Of a stretch of DNA of 64,000 nt, positions 31,737-40,896 are shown in pieces. The stretch is from Caldimonas brevitalea (GTDB lineage Bacteria > Pseudomonadota > Gammaproteobacteria > Burkholderiales > Burkholderiaceae_C), in contig NZ_CP011371.1 in assembly GCF_001017435.1 (NCBI RefSeq), positions 4,712,001 through 4,776,000 of the forward strand, read 5' to 3'. The position numbers were made by a program, and so were the translations under genes. The first letter of the stretch is position 1. Each line of letters begins with the position of its first letter. Under the pieces are notes generated by a model. The model saw nothing but the letters and a program-made list of their open reading frames with translations, had not been told where the DNA came from and made no database searches.

Positions 31737-31785
31737 GCGGCTCTGTCGAGTTTCGCCACCTCCCGGCTGGAAGGCCGGTGGTGGC

Positions 31786-32133
31786 TCAGCGATCGGCCTG
31801 CTCCAGCGAACGGTGTCCCGAGTTGGAGTTGATGCGCCCATAGGAGCCGTCCTCCTTGGAGGCCTCCAGTTCCTGGCGCACCTGTTCGCGCGTCTTGCTG
31901 GTTTCGCCAGTGTCGTCTTCCAACCAACGGTACGGGGAGTTGGCGTTGATGCGCTCATAAGAGCCATCGCGCCGCGAGGCTTCCAGCTCCTGGCGGACCT
32001 GCTCGCGCGTCTTGCCGACCGAGGCGCCCGGCGCCTTCGCCTCGACCCGCGTGTAGCCGTTGCTTGCAAGCGCCAGCGGTGCGGCCAGAGCGGTGATGGT
32101 GACGGCGAGAACGGTAGAGATGCGAATCGACAT
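31786..32133 (-). CDS. DUF4148 periplasmic protein
   Basis: The protein has 115 residues from the ATG at 32133, with AGGAG eight bases upstream. A signal peptide (ISTVLAVTITALAAPLALAS) is followed by two tandem copies of one unit: KTREQVRQELEASRRDGSYE with RINANSPYRWLED, and KTREQVRQELEASKEDGSYG with RINSNSGHRSLEQ. The unit TREQVRQEL is the core of DUF4148, a family largely limited to Burkholderiales. The product is small, charged and periplasmic. It is divergent from the YVTN gene and has a copy of the CATTTGTAATG element in its promoter region, so it may be co-regulated with it. Confidence 0.85.
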   Translation of the reverse strand: MSIRISTVLAVTITALAAPLALASNGYTRVEAKAPGASVGKTREQVRQELEASRRDGSYERINANSPYRWLEDDTGETSKTREQVRQELEASKEDGSYGRINSNSGHRSLEQADR

Positions 32134-32248
32134 GGTGAACTCCTGTTCAAGGTGAATGACTGGGCTGCCGCTTGGCAACACCAGAGACACTCTCGTTGTG
32201 TCAGGGCTCCACTATGAAAGCCAGGTCCCAACAGCGGCCTTGCAGGCG

Positions 32249-32259
32249 CATTACAAATG
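32249..32259 (-). promoter_or_regulatory. CATTTGTAATG element for the DUF4148 gene
   Basis: The minus strand reads CATTTGTAATG, with the inner TGTAAT usable as a -10 or as a regulator half site. The same eleven bases occur on the plus strand at 32385, in the same orientation relative to the divergent YVTN gene. Confidence 0.5.
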
Positions 32260-32384
32260 GGCAATCTGCGATCGATGATCGGCCTACACGATCGCCGGGT
32301 GCGCCTGAGGATGGTCGATTTGATGCTGCGTCTGCGATATGGAGGGTTTGCCTTGACGTGAATCAAGCGCAAGCCCGGGGATGG

Positions 32385-32395
32385 CATTTGTAATG
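32385..32395 (+). promoter_or_regulatory. CATTTGTAATG element for the YVTN gene
   Basis: An exact inverted copy of the element at 32249-32259, 67 bases before the ATG of the YVTN gene. Both end in GTAATG, as does the palindrome in front of copR (35805-35822), which points to CopR as a possible shared regulator. Confidence 0.5.
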
Positions 32396-32462
32396 AGGTC
32401 AAGTCCCGCGCAGTAGCCTTCCTCTCGGAGGACGCCGCTGGGATCTACCTCAAGGAGCCCAT

Positions 32463-33485
32463 ATGTTGTCTCGCACCCATCTCAATGTTCGCGTTTGCAG
32501 CCGCCTGTTGGGCATTGCGCTCGCCGTCGCGGCCGCTTCCGCTGCAGGAGCTCCCGCCGGGACCGTCTACACCGCCAACGAGCGCGACGGTTCGATCACC
32601 CGCATCGAGCTGCAAAGCGGCGCGCAGCAGACCACCCGCTTGGCGGTTTCTCCCCACAACGTGCAGATCAGCCCCGATGGCAAGCGCGTGTTGGCCGTGG
32701 GGGTGTCCAGCCATGCAGGGCACGGCGGCGGCGGTGGCGCCAAGGGAAAGCTCGTGGTGATGGAGGCGTCGAGCGGGAGCCCTGAGCCCGTCCTCTTGGA
32801 CGCTGGCGACCACCCGGCCCATGTGGTGACCGATGCTGCAGGTGCCCGGGCCTTCGTTTCGGACTCCGGTGCGAACGTGGTCCACGTCATCGACTTGGCG
32901 AGCCAGCGCAGCATCGGCCAGGTGGCGACGGACAGGTACCCGCACGGACTGAGGCTCAGCCCGGATGGCAAGACCTTGTATGTGGCCAACATGCGGGGTG
33001 GGACCGTGTCCGTCATCGACGTGGACTCCCTGAAGGAGACCCAGAGGATTGCGGTTGGCAAAGGGCCGGTGCAGGTCGGCTTCTCACCGGACGGCGCTCG
33101 GGCCTTCGTCTCCCTCAGCGCGGAGAACCGTTTGGGCATCATTGACACCTCCAAGGGCCGGCTGGTGAAGAAGGTCGCGGTGGGCAGCATGCCGATTCAG
33201 ATGGATGCCACCCCGGACGGACGACGCGTCTACGTGGCCAACCAAGGGACGTCCAGCAAGCCCGCCGACACGGTGTCGGTGGTCGACCCGGTGGCTGGCA
33301 AGGTGGTGGCGACCGTGACAACCGACAAGGGCGCGCACGGTGTCGCGATGAGCAAGGACGGCCGTTATGTCTTTGTCACCAATATCGAGGCCGGCACGCT
33401 GAGCGTCATCGACACCGCCGTCAACCAGGTGGTGTCGACCCATCGAGTGGGCGCGGGGCCGAACGGCGTGACGTATTCGGAATAG
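32463..33485 (+). CDS. YVTN beta-propeller protein, periplasmic
   Basis: The protein has 340 residues and a signal peptide (LLGIALAVAAASAAGAPA). About seven blades follow, for example VYTANERDGSITRIELQSG, RAFVSDSGANVVHVIDLASQ, KTLYVANMRGGTVSVIDVDS and RYVFVTNIEAGTLSVIDTAV, the YVTN/YncE pattern. AAGGAG stands nine bases before the ATG. A His/Gly loop (HAGHGGGGG) interrupts the second blade and might bind metal. YncE-like proteins are periplasmic with no settled function. With the LVIVD gene it gives two different propellers within 3 kb at the edge of the copper island. Confidence 0.87.
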   Translation: MLSRTHLNVRVCSRLLGIALAVAAASAAGAPAGTVYTANERDGSITRIELQSGAQQTTRLAVSPHNVQISPDGKRVLAVGVSSHAGHGGGGGAKGKLVVMEASSGSPEPVLLDAGDHPAHVVTDAAGARAFVSDSGANVVHVIDLASQRSIGQVATDRYPHGLRLSPDGKTLYVANMRGGTVSVIDVDSLKETQRIAVGKGPVQVGFSPDGARAFVSLSAENRLGIIDTSKGRLVKKVAVGSMPIQMDATPDGRRVYVANQGTSSKPADTVSVVDPVAGKVVATVTTDKGAHGVAMSKDGRYVFVTNIEAGTLSVIDTAVNQVVSTHRVGAGPNGVTYSE

Positions 33486-33671
33486 TGCCGCGGTGCGCCC
33501 TGCAAAGAACAGGCGACGGCCGAGGTCGCACGAACACCCAGGCGCGTTTGCATCAGCTGGGCAGGGCCTCACCCAGGTCCCGGCTTAGATGCGGCCCACC
33601 CACGCCAGGGGCCTCGTGTCGCTCACGGTCCTGAGGCTGGCCTGGCCCTTTCCATGTGACACGCCGTTGTG

Positions 33672-35093
33672 TCACGCGCTATGGTTGGGTGCGGCCACGG
33701 CTGGCAGGGACGGGCGGTGCAGAGTGTCGCTGCGCGGTTGCGCGGGAAACTCCAAGCCGATCTCCGTCCAGCCCTCGGCGCACTGCGCCAACGTGCGCCC
33801 TCCGTGCATCACCGCGATCGCCCGCACAATCGCCAAGCCCAGCCCGTGGTGACTGCCCGAGCGCTCGCGGGCACTGTTGGCGCGGAAAAATCGCTCGAAC
33901 AGGCGCGGCATCGATTCGGCGGGGATCGGCGGCCCCGGATTGCGCACCGCCAGCCGCACCCGGCCTTCGTGCTCGCTCACGTCCACATGGATACAGCCTC
34001 CCGCCGCGGTGTAGCGGGTCGCATTGCCCACCAGGTTGACGAGTGCCCGGCGCACCAGCGCAGGGTTGCACAGCGCCGTCGCGCCGCCCTCGACCTGCAC
34101 CCGTTGCTGCAGCTCCTCCAGCAGCGGTTCGAAGTATTCCGCCACGCGCTGCGCTTCGCTGTGCAGGTCGGTCGGCGTGAGGCTGTCGGCCAGCCGACCG
34201 CGGTCGGCCTGCGCCAAGAACAGCATGTCGTTGACCAGGGCCGACTGCTCGCGCAGCACCTCCAGGTTCAGTTGCAGCGTCTCGCGCAACTCGTCGGCCG
34301 AGCGCTCCCGGCGCAAGGCCACCTCGGTGGCGTTGATCATCGTCGCCAGGGGTGTGCGCAGCTCGTGGGCGACATCGGCGTTGAAGCCTTCCAGCTGGCC
34401 ATAGGCCGCCTCGACCCGGTCCAGCGCCCGGTTGAAGGCGTCGACCAGCAGCTGCAGCTCGTGCGTTTGCACGGGGGACAACCGTGCCGCCAGCGCGGTC
34501 GGGCTGAGCGAGGCAGCCTCCTGCGACAGCCGGTGGACCGGCCGCAGCGATCGCCGCGCGATCCAGGCCGTCAACAGCACGGTCAGCGCCACGCCCAGGC
34601 CGCACACCATGGCGATGGTGGCGCGGTAGCGCCGCAGCAGGGCGGCCTGAGGCCGGGTGTCCACCGCGACGACCAGCTCGGACGCGGGCAGTACCTGGGT
34701 TGACGGCAGGCGAACGCGGCGCCCCTCCATCGGCAACCCGTCCTCGCGCCGGACCTGCACGCGGTCGCCGGCCCGCGGTGTGAGCTCGGGTGGACGCTGG
34801 CCGCCGTACAGCACGCCCCCGTCGTCGCGCATCAGCCAAATCCGCATCTCGCCGTCGCCGATCAGCACGTCGTCCAGGTGGTGGCGCAGCTCCCCCAGGT
34901 CCTGGGCGGACTGGATCTCGTCGACAAAATGCCGCACCACGTCGACCTTGCCGGCCAGGTCCTGGTCCAGGGTGCGGTGCAGCTCCTCTTGCAGGGCGCG
35001 CTGCAGCAGCACCGCCACGGTGACGAACACCACGACCGCCACCAACGACAGCGCCAAGGTCAGGTGCGCGGCCATGGAGCGCGTTGCCCTCAA
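33672..35093 (-). CDS. copS: heavy-metal sensor histidine kinase (CusS/CopS)
   Basis: The protein has 473 residues. Two membrane helices ([20 protein letters not shown] and [20 protein letters not shown]) enclose a periplasmic sensor of about 130 residues. A HAMP segment is followed by the dimerisation helix with His243 in [10 protein letters not shown], and an ATPase domain with [14 protein letters not shown] and HHGLGLAIV. The TTG start at 35093 has GGAGG seven bases upstream and overlaps the stop of the regulator gene; an ATG six codons later is an alternative. It should sense periplasmic copper or silver and phosphorylate the neighbouring CopR. Confidence 0.93.
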   Translation of the reverse strand: MRATRSMAAHLTLALSLVAVVVFVTVAVLLQRALQEELHRTLDQDLAGKVDVVRHFVDEIQSAQDLGELRHHLDDVLIGDGEMRIWLMRDDGGVLYGGQRPPELTPRAGDRVQVRREDGLPMEGRRVRLPSTQVLPASELVVAVDTRPQAALLRRYRATIAMVCGLGVALTVLLTAWIARRSLRPVHRLSQEAASLSPTALAARLSPVQTHELQLLVDAFNRALDRVEAAYGQLEGFNADVAHELRTPLATMINATEVALRRERSADELRETLQLNLEVLREQSALVNDMLFLAQADRGRLADSLTPTDLHSEAQRVAEYFEPLLEELQQRVQVEGGATALCNPALVRRALVNLVGNATRYTAAGGCIHVDVSEHEGRVRLAVRNPGPPIPAESMPRLFERFFRANSARERSGSHHGLGLAIVRAIAVMHGGRTLAQCAEGWTEIGLEFPAQPRSDTLHRPSLPAVAAPNHSA

Positions 35094-35770
35094 CCGCGCG
35101 CCTCCAGCACGTAGCCCATGCCCCGCACCGTGTGCAGCAGGGGGCGATCGAATGCGTCGTCCAGCTTGGCGCGCAGCCGCCGCACCGCCACGTCGATCAC
35201 GTTGGTCTCGCTGTCGAAATGCATGTCCCAGACCTGCTCGGCCAGCACGGTGCGCGACAGCACTTCACCCTGGTGGCGCAACAACAAGGTCAGCAGCGTG
35301 AACTCTTTGGGCGTCAGATCCAAGCGCTTGCCCGCCCGCGTTGCCTTGCGGCGGGCCAGGTCCACTTCGAGGTCGGCCAGGCGCAGGGTCGTCACAGGCT
35401 GACCGCCTTTGCCAGCGCCGCGGCGCAACAGCGCCTCCACGCGGGCCAGCAGCTCGGTGAATGCAAACGGCTTGACCAGGTAGTCGTCGGCGCCCCCCTT
35501 GAGACCCTGCACCCGGTCTTCGACCTTGTCCCGCGCGGTCAGCATCAGCACCGGCGTGTCCTTGCGCGCGCGCAGCTCGCGCAGCACCCCGAAACCGTCG
35601 ATGCCGGGCAGCATCACGTCCAGCACCACCAGGTCGTATTCGCCCTCGACCGCGAGGTGTTTGCCGTCGATGCCGTCGTGCGCGAGATCGACCACATAGC
35701 CGTTCTCGCTCAGGCCCTTTTTGAGGTAGTCCGCCAGCCGGACTTCATCTTCCACCACCAAGATGCGCAT
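35090..35770 (-). CDS. copR: copper response regulator (CusR/CopR)
   Basis: The protein has 226 residues, standard for OmpR-type regulators. The receiver domain has Glu/Asp at 7-9, phospho-acceptor Asp51 in [10 protein letters not shown] and Lys in [10 protein letters not shown]. The winged-helix domain reads [20 protein letters not shown] and [17 protein letters not shown]. It is read divergently from the copF operon, and a palindrome ending in GTAATG lies 35 bases before its ATG. It should activate the periplasmic copper genes and perhaps itself. The kinase follows with a four-base overlap. Confidence 0.94.
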   Translation of the reverse strand: MRILVVEDEVRLADYLKKGLSENGYVVDLAHDGIDGKHLAVEGEYDLVVLDVMLPGIDGFGVLRELRARKDTPVLMLTARDKVEDRVQGLKGGADDYLVKPFAFTELLARVEALLRRGAGKGGQPVTTLRLADLEVDLARRKATRAGKRLDLTPKEFTLLTLLLRHQGEVLSRTVLAEQVWDMHFDSETNVIDVAVRRLRAKLDDAFDRPLLHTVRGMGYVLEARG

Positions 35771-35804
35771 GTCTGCAGTGTCGCCCAGGAGCGCCACGGC
35801 GTCA

Positions 35805-35822
35805 CATTACGAAACCGTAATG
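35805..35822. promoter_or_regulatory. probable CopR operator (perfect palindrome)
   Basis: CATTACG (35805-35811), AAAC, CGTAATG (35816-35822) is a perfect inverted repeat in the intergenic region between copR and copF. Its arms have the GTAATG form seen in the promoters of the DUF4148 and YVTN genes. Its place suits control of both divergent promoters. Confidence 0.65.
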
Positions 35823-35947
35823 AACTTGTACGGGTGCCGTGGGGGGCGGCTGTCTACAGTCGCGGTCACGGTGTGGCGATCGGTGGCAGCGGTAGTTCGC
35901 TCGCCCTGTGGCGCCGTCCTCAACGAAACTGGGAATCGGAGCAGACG

Positions 35948-36268
35948 ATGAATTTCAGAGCCGTGATCCTGGCCGCGGGCCTGGCCTCCCTGGCACCGTG
36001 GATCGCCCTGGCGGCGAGTGAGGCGCCGGTCGCCACGGCAACACCGGCGGCCGGCTATGCCCAGGCGGAGGTGAAGAAGATCGATGTCGAGCAAGGCAAG
36101 ATCACCCTCAAGCACGGCCCGATCGAGAACCTCGGGATGCCGGGCATGACGATGGTGTTCCGCGCCGACGCGGCGACGCTCGCCGGCGTGAAAGTGGGCG
36201 ACCAGGTGAAGTTCAAGGCCGACAAGGTCGATGGCGCGATCAAGGTGACCGAACTCGCCCCGCAATGA
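35948..36268 (+). CDS. periplasmic copper chaperone CusF-like, copy 1
   Basis: The protein has 106 residues with a signal peptide cut after about residue 23. The OB-fold domain reads KITLKHGPIENLGMPGMTMV, then VKVGDQVKFKADKV. His56, Met67 and Met69 match the CusF metal ligands. The tryptophan of E. coli CusF that stacks on the copper ion is replaced by Met64 (LGMPGM where E. coli has NWPEM). It would carry Cu(I) or Ag(I) to an efflux pump. It is the first gene of the copper operon on the plus strand. Confidence 0.88.
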   Translation: MNFRAVILAAGLASLAPWIALAASEAPVATATPAAGYAQAEVKKIDVEQGKITLKHGPIENLGMPGMTMVFRADAATLAGVKVGDQVKFKADKVDGAIKVTELAPQ

Positions 36269-36365
36269 GATCTGTGGCGCAGTCGGGTGTCGGTGACATC
36301 CGGTTGCGCCCTGATTCCGCGTCGGATATCTCACGTTTGAACAACATCCAATAGACTGTCGTTTC

Positions 36366-36827
36366 ATGTGGCGTGTCATTCGGTCCGCTCTGTTATGGGT
36401 GCTTGCCGTCGCGCTGCCGTTCCAAGGAGCGGTGGCAGCGACGATGATCGCCTGCGGCCCGCATCACCACATGACCGGCGTCGTCGCCTCCCAACCCGCG
36501 TCGCACGGGACACATGACGAGGCCGGCGGGCACGCCGAGCACGGCCATGGGCCGCATGCGCACGGGCCTTCGACGTCGGCAGAGGACACCCCCGACGCCC
36601 AGGGTACAACCGCAGCCGACGCCCAGCCCGACGCCGAAGCGCACAAACCCGTGGCGTCGAAGTGCAGCGTCTGCGCGTCCTGCTGCTCGGCAGCCGCGTT
36701 GCCGGCCTCGGCGATCGTGATCGACCCGTCCCCGGTCGCCCACAGTGTGCGCCCGAGCGTCGAGTCGCACCCCGCGGTCTTCATGACCGACGGCCCCGAG
36801 CGGCCGCCCCGAACCTTCCTCGCCTGA
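36366..36827 (+). CDS. His- and Cys-rich secreted protein, family D copy 1
   Basis: The protein has 153 residues. A signal peptide (RSALLWVLAVALPFQGAVAA) is followed by CGPHHHMTG, a long His/Gly/Glu-rich linker (GGHAEHGHGPHAHG) and SKCSVCASCCSAAALPASAI. The same architecture (signal, ACGPxHH, His-rich linker, KCSxCAxCCxAxALP) occurs in the protein at 62385-62909. This resembles DUF2946/CopL-like proteins seen in copper operons. It is probably a periplasmic copper-binding protein; the His run and four cysteines could buffer metal. No function is established by sequence. Confidence 0.7.
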   Translation: MWRVIRSALLWVLAVALPFQGAVAATMIACGPHHHMTGVVASQPASHGTHDEAGGHAEHGHGPHAHGPSTSAEDTPDAQGTTAADAQPDAEAHKPVASKCSVCASCCSAAALPASAIVIDPSPVAHSVRPSVESHPAVFMTDGPERPPRTFLA

Positions 36828-36947
36828 CACCGCCGTGGTGCGCCTCGGTGGACGCCCAGGTGCGTCCTGAGGCCGCCGTCTTCCACCGCCGCTGGCGTGG
36901 GGCGCCCTTGGTGCCCGCCGTGACGCGGAGTGCTTTGCGAGGAATTC

Positions 36948-37427
36948 ATGTCCCACTGGAACACCGCCTGCCTGGCGGCTGCGCTCGGCGTTGTGCTGCC
37001 GATCGCGCACGCCCAACCACCCGCTGCCACTCCCGCCCCGGGCGCTTCGGCGCCATCGACCCAGCCCAGCGCGCGGGCCGCCGCGCCGCGTCCTGACGGC
37101 ACCTACCGTTCCGCCTTCGAGGGCTACCCCCGTTACGCCGACGAGCCGGTGGTGTCCTGGAAAGAGGCCAACGACCATGTCGGCCGCATCGGCGGGTGGC
37201 GGACCTACGCGGCAGAGGCGGCGGGCGAGCAGGGCGGCGGCCATGCAGGCCACGGCGCTGCCCCGGCCTCGTCCGGCCAAACCCCGCCGCGCGCCGGCAC
37301 GGCGAACACCGAGAAGCCCTTTGGTCAGACGGAAATGACCACCCCGCCGAAGACGGCACCGAAGCCGTCACCGGCTCCGGCGGCATCGCAGCCCGCGGCG
37401 CCCGCCGGCCACTCGCAACATCATTGA
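36948..37427 (+). CDS. secreted Pro/Ala-rich protein of the copper operon
   Basis: The protein has 159 residues from the ATG at 36948 with CGAGGA upstream. A signal peptide (CLAAALGVVLPIAHA) precedes a low-complexity Pro/Ala/Ser region, a short conserved core GTYRSAFEGYPRYADEPVVS followed by WKEANDHVGRIGGWRTYA, and a tail ending in HSQHH. Such genes are regularly found directly before the TolC gene in betaproteobacterial copper operons, where the core is the only conserved part. Periplasmic or envelope location is likely; its role is unknown. Confidence 0.65.
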   Translation: MSHWNTACLAAALGVVLPIAHAQPPAATPAPGASAPSTQPSARAAAPRPDGTYRSAFEGYPRYADEPVVSWKEANDHVGRIGGWRTYAAEAAGEQGGGHAGHGAAPASSGQTPPRAGTANTEKPFGQTEMTTPPKTAPKPSPAPAASQPAAPAGHSQHH

Positions 37428-37437
37428 GGAGTCCCGC

Positions 37438-38877
37438 ATGACCTTCAGGGCTGTACCACGCCCTCGGCTCACCGCCGTGGTGGCGGTGACCGCGGCGCTG
37501 CTGCTGGGCGGCTGCGCCAGCACGGCGATCGACCAAAATTTCCAAGGCGCCCAGCGCCTGACCCAGAGCCACCTCGGGGCCGAGGTGAAGTGGCTCACCA
37601 GCGACGAGGCTCGCCGCCAGGCACAGGCCGACGTGGACGCGACGCTCGCCAAGCCGCTCACGGCCGATGATGCGGTGCGGCTGGCGCTCGCGCACAGCCC
37701 GGCGCTGCAGGCGGCGCTCTTTGAGAGCGCCGCTGCCTCGGCCGGCGCGACCCAGTCCGCCCGACTGCCCAACCCGATCTTCACCTTCGAGCGCCTGGTG
37801 CGCCGAGAAGGCGGGGAAACCGAGCTCGACATCGGCCGCATGCTCGGCATCTCGGTGTTCGACTTCCTGCTGCTGCCCTCACGGCTGCGCATGGCGGATT
37901 TCCAGCAGCAGCAGCTCCAGCTGCGGCTGGCCAGCGACGTGGTGCAGGCGGCCAGTGACGCACGCCAGAACTGGGTGCGCGCGGTGGCCGCGCAGCAGTC
38001 GCTGCAGTACTTCGAGCAGGTCAAGCAGGCGGCCGATGCCAGTGCCGAACTGGCCCGCAGGATGCAATCGGTGGGCAACTTCAACCGGCTGCAACGGGCA
38101 CGTGAACAAGCGTTCGCGGCCGACGCCGTCGCGCAGCTCACCCGCGCCCGCCAGGTGGCGCAGAGCACCCGCGAAGCGCTGGTGCGCTCGCTGGGGCTGA
38201 ACGAGGCACAGGCGCGGCGTTTGACGCTGCCCGAGCGACTGCCTGACCTGCCCAAGGCGCCGAAGCAGGAAGCCGACATCGCGCAGCAGGCGCTCGACCA
38301 GCGGCTCGATGTGCGGCTGGCGCGTGCCGACCTGGAGTTCACGGCTCGCGACCAGGGACTGACGCGAGTGACGAGCTTCGTCAACGGGTTGCACGTCGCC
38401 GCCGTGCGCAACAGCGAGACCGGCGAGCCGCCCCAAAAGGGCTACGAGCTGGAGCTGCCCCTGCCGATCTTCGACTTCGGCGACGCCAGCCGCGCGCGCT
38501 CGCAAGCGACCTACATGGCCGCACTGAACCGCACGGCGCAGATTGGCGTGGACGCCAGTTCGCAGGTGCGCGAAAGCTACGGCGCCTACCGCACCACTTA
38601 CGACGTGGCCAAGCACTACCTAGAAGAAGTGGTGCCGCTGCGCAAGACGATCGCCGACGAAAACCTGCTTCGCTACAACGGCATGCTGATCGGCGTGTTC
38701 GAACTGCTCGCCGACGCGCGCGAGCAAGTCGGCAGCGTGGTGCAGGCGATCGAAGCCCAACGTGATTTCTGGCTGGCCGACGCCGCCTTGCAGGCGGCCC
38801 TGATCGGCAAACCCACCGGCGGCGTGTCGATGCAGGCGGCCCCGGCGGCCTCAGGCGGCGGCGATGGCGGCCATTGA
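37438..38877 (+). CDS. TolC-family outer-membrane lipoprotein
   Basis: The protein has 479 residues. The signal ends in LLLGGCAS, a lipobox, so the mature protein is a lipoprotein. Two halves of the TolC fold are visible (ADDAVRLALAHSPALQAALF and LTRARQVAQSTREALVRSLG, then DIAQQALDQRLDVRLARADL). No membrane fusion or RND gene is adjacent, unlike the cusCBA set at 56274-62276, so either it pairs with that pump or it works in passive export of copper oxidised in the periplasm. The C-terminus has a Gly/His end (GGGDGGH). Confidence 0.88.
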   Translation: MTFRAVPRPRLTAVVAVTAALLLGGCASTAIDQNFQGAQRLTQSHLGAEVKWLTSDEARRQAQADVDATLAKPLTADDAVRLALAHSPALQAALFESAAASAGATQSARLPNPIFTFERLVRREGGETELDIGRMLGISVFDFLLLPSRLRMADFQQQQLQLRLASDVVQAASDARQNWVRAVAAQQSLQYFEQVKQAADASAELARRMQSVGNFNRLQRAREQAFAADAVAQLTRARQVAQSTREALVRSLGLNEAQARRLTLPERLPDLPKAPKQEADIAQQALDQRLDVRLARADLEFTARDQGLTRVTSFVNGLHVAAVRNSETGEPPQKGYELELPLPIFDFGDASRARSQATYMAALNRTAQIGVDASSQVRESYGAYRTTYDVAKHYLEEVVPLRKTIADENLLRYNGMLIGVFELLADAREQVGSVVQAIEAQRDFWLADAALQAALIGKPTGGVSMQAAPAASGGGDGGH

Positions 38878-38899
38878 ACCTCTAGACGGAGTACCTCCC

Positions 38900-40318
38900 A
38901 TGACAACGAGTCGACGCCGCTTCCTGACCGGCACCGCCGCAGCGGGCGCCGCCGTGGCGGCCTCCACGGTGAGCAAGGTCGCGATGGCGGCCTTGCCCGA
39001 GCCGGTCATCCAGACCAGTCCACTGACGGCACCGCCGCTGGTGCCCAACACCGGCCGGCCCTACAACCCCATGGTCACGCTCAACGGCTGGAGCCTGCCC
39101 TGGCGCATGAACAACGGCATCAAAGAGTTCCACCTGGTGGCCGAGCCGGTGGTGCGCGAGTTCGCGCCCGGCATGAAGGCCCACCTGTGGGGCTACAACG
39201 GCAGCTCGCCGGGTCCCACGATCGAAGCGGTCGAAGGCGATCGGGTGCGCATCTTCGTGACCAACAAGCTGCCCGAGCACACGACCATTCACTGGCACGG
39301 CCTGCGGCTGCCTAACGGCATGGACGGCGTCGGCGGCTTGACCCAGCCGCACATCCAGCCCGGCAAAACCTTCGTCTACGAGTTCGTCGTGCGGCGCAGC
39401 GGCACCTTCAAGTACCACCCCCACGCCGACGAGATGGTGCAGATGGCGATGGGTATGTACGGCATGTTCATCGCCCACCCGAAGGACCCGAAGTTCATGG
39501 CCGTGGACCGTGACTACGGCTTCATCCTCACCGCCTTCGACATCGAGCCGGGCAGTTTCACCCCTCGGGTGAGCGAGATGACGGACTTCAACCTGTGGAC
39601 CTTCAACTCGCGCGTGTTCCCGGGGATCGATTCGATGGTGGCGCGGCTCGGCGAGCGGGTGCGCATCCGCATGGGCAACCTGACGATGACAAATCACCCC
39701 ATCCACCTGCACGGCCACGAGTTCATGGTCACGGGCACCGATGGCGGCTGGACCCGCGAGAGTGCCCGCTGGAACGAGGTGACGACCGATGTGGCCGTCG
39801 GCCAGATGCGCGTGGTGGAGTTCTTGGCCGATGAGCCGGGCGACTGGGCGTTCCACTGCCACAAGAGCCACCACACCATGAATGCGATGGGCCATGACCT
39901 ACCTACGATGATCGGCGTGGACCACCGCGGCATCGCCCAACAGGTCCACAAGCTGATCCCCGACTACATGGTGATGGGCGAGCGCGGCATGGCCGACATG
40001 GCCGAGATGGAGATGCCGATCCCCGACAACACGCTGCCGATGATGACCGGCCAGGGCCCGTTCGGCCCGGTGGAGATGGGCGGCATGTTCACGGTGATGA
40101 AGGTGCGCGCGGACCAGAAGCGCGGCGACTTCAAAGACCCGGGCTGGTACCAGCACCCCAAGGGCGAGGTGGCCTACGAGTTCACCGGCACGCTGCCCGA
40201 GCCAGCCCGCTCCTTCGCGGCCGGCGGCCAGTCGATGCCGTTGGCGCGCAAGCCGACCAAAAACGTCGAGATGCGCGTGCGCAAGCCCACCGGCGGGGGC
40301 GGCCACAACGGGCACTGA
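38900..40318 (+). CDS. Tat-exported multicopper oxidase
   Basis: The protein has 472 residues from the ATG at 38900. TTSRRRFLTG is a Tat signal, fitting export of a folded, copper-loaded enzyme. The four copper motifs are IHWHGLRLP (about residue 131), YHPHADEM (171), HPIHLHGHEF (266) and HCHKSHHTM (319). After the oxidase core the last 150 residues contain a methionine-rich part (MVMGERGMADMAEMEMPIP) that could bind Cu(I). It probably oxidises Cu(I) to the less toxic Cu(II). The gene order TolC-oxidase-cupredoxin suggests one operon. Confidence 0.93.
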   Translation: MTTSRRRFLTGTAAAGAAVAASTVSKVAMAALPEPVIQTSPLTAPPLVPNTGRPYNPMVTLNGWSLPWRMNNGIKEFHLVAEPVVREFAPGMKAHLWGYNGSSPGPTIEAVEGDRVRIFVTNKLPEHTTIHWHGLRLPNGMDGVGGLTQPHIQPGKTFVYEFVVRRSGTFKYHPHADEMVQMAMGMYGMFIAHPKDPKFMAVDRDYGFILTAFDIEPGSFTPRVSEMTDFNLWTFNSRVFPGIDSMVARLGERVRIRMGNLTMTNHPIHLHGHEFMVTGTDGGWTRESARWNEVTTDVAVGQMRVVEFLADEPGDWAFHCHKSHHTMNAMGHDLPTMIGVDHRGIAQQVHKLIPDYMVMGERGMADMAEMEMPIPDNTLPMMTGQGPFGPVEMGGMFTVMKVRADQKRGDFKDPGWYQHPKGEVAYEFTGTLPEPARSFAAGGQSMPLARKPTKNVEMRVRKPTGGGGHNGH

Positions 40319-40370
40319 CACAGCCCCGCGTCCGATTTGCCCATCACCGATTCACTTCCAAGGAGCTCAC

Positions 40371-40886
40371 ATGACCTTCCATTCGATCGCCGTCACCCTG
40401 GCGCTGGCGCTGGCGGCGTCGGCCAGCTGGGCCGGCGACAGCCACGCCGGCGGCCACGGCCACGGCAGCGAGACCAGCCCGATCGGCGCACCCGGCGTGG
40501 CCGCCAAGGTGACGCGCACCGTCACGGTCGACATGACCGACGGCATGCGTTTCAGTCCGTCCAGCATCAGCGTCAAGCAAGGCGAAACCATCCGCTTCAA
40601 GGTGAAGAACTCCGGACAGCTGAAGCACGAATTCGTGCTCGGCACCGAGCAGGACCTGCAGGAGCACTACCAGCTGATGATCAAGAACCCGGAGATGGAG
40701 CACGAGGAGCCCAACATGGTGACGCTGGCCGGCGGCAAGACCGGCGAGTTGATCTGGCACTTCACCCAATCCGGCACCGTCCACTTCGGCTGCCTGCAGC
40801 CCGGCCACTGGGACGCGGGCATGAAGGGCGCGGTGACCGTGGCCAAGGGCCAGGCGCAGCGCGCTGCGGCGCACCACCATCACTGA
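40371..40886 (+). CDS. cupredoxin, copy 1
   Basis: The protein has 171 residues and a signal peptide ending in SASWA. A His-rich N-terminus (HAGGHGHG) precedes the cupredoxin fold: MRFSPSSISVKQGETIRFKV, LKHEFVLGT with the first His ligand, and GCLQPGHWDAGMKG with Cys, His and Met, a type-1 copper site. It ends in AAAHHHH. It should be a periplasmic copper or electron carrier for the oxidase coded just before it. AAGGAG precedes the ATG. Confidence 0.9.
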   Translation: MTFHSIAVTLALALAASASWAGDSHAGGHGHGSETSPIGAPGVAAKVTRTVTVDMTDGMRFSPSSISVKQGETIRFKVKNSGQLKHEFVLGTEQDLQEHYQLMIKNPEMEHEEPNMVTLAGGKTGELIWHFTQSGTVHFGCLQPGHWDAGMKGAVTVAKGQAQRAAAHHHH

Positions 40887-40896
40887 GCGAGGCGGC

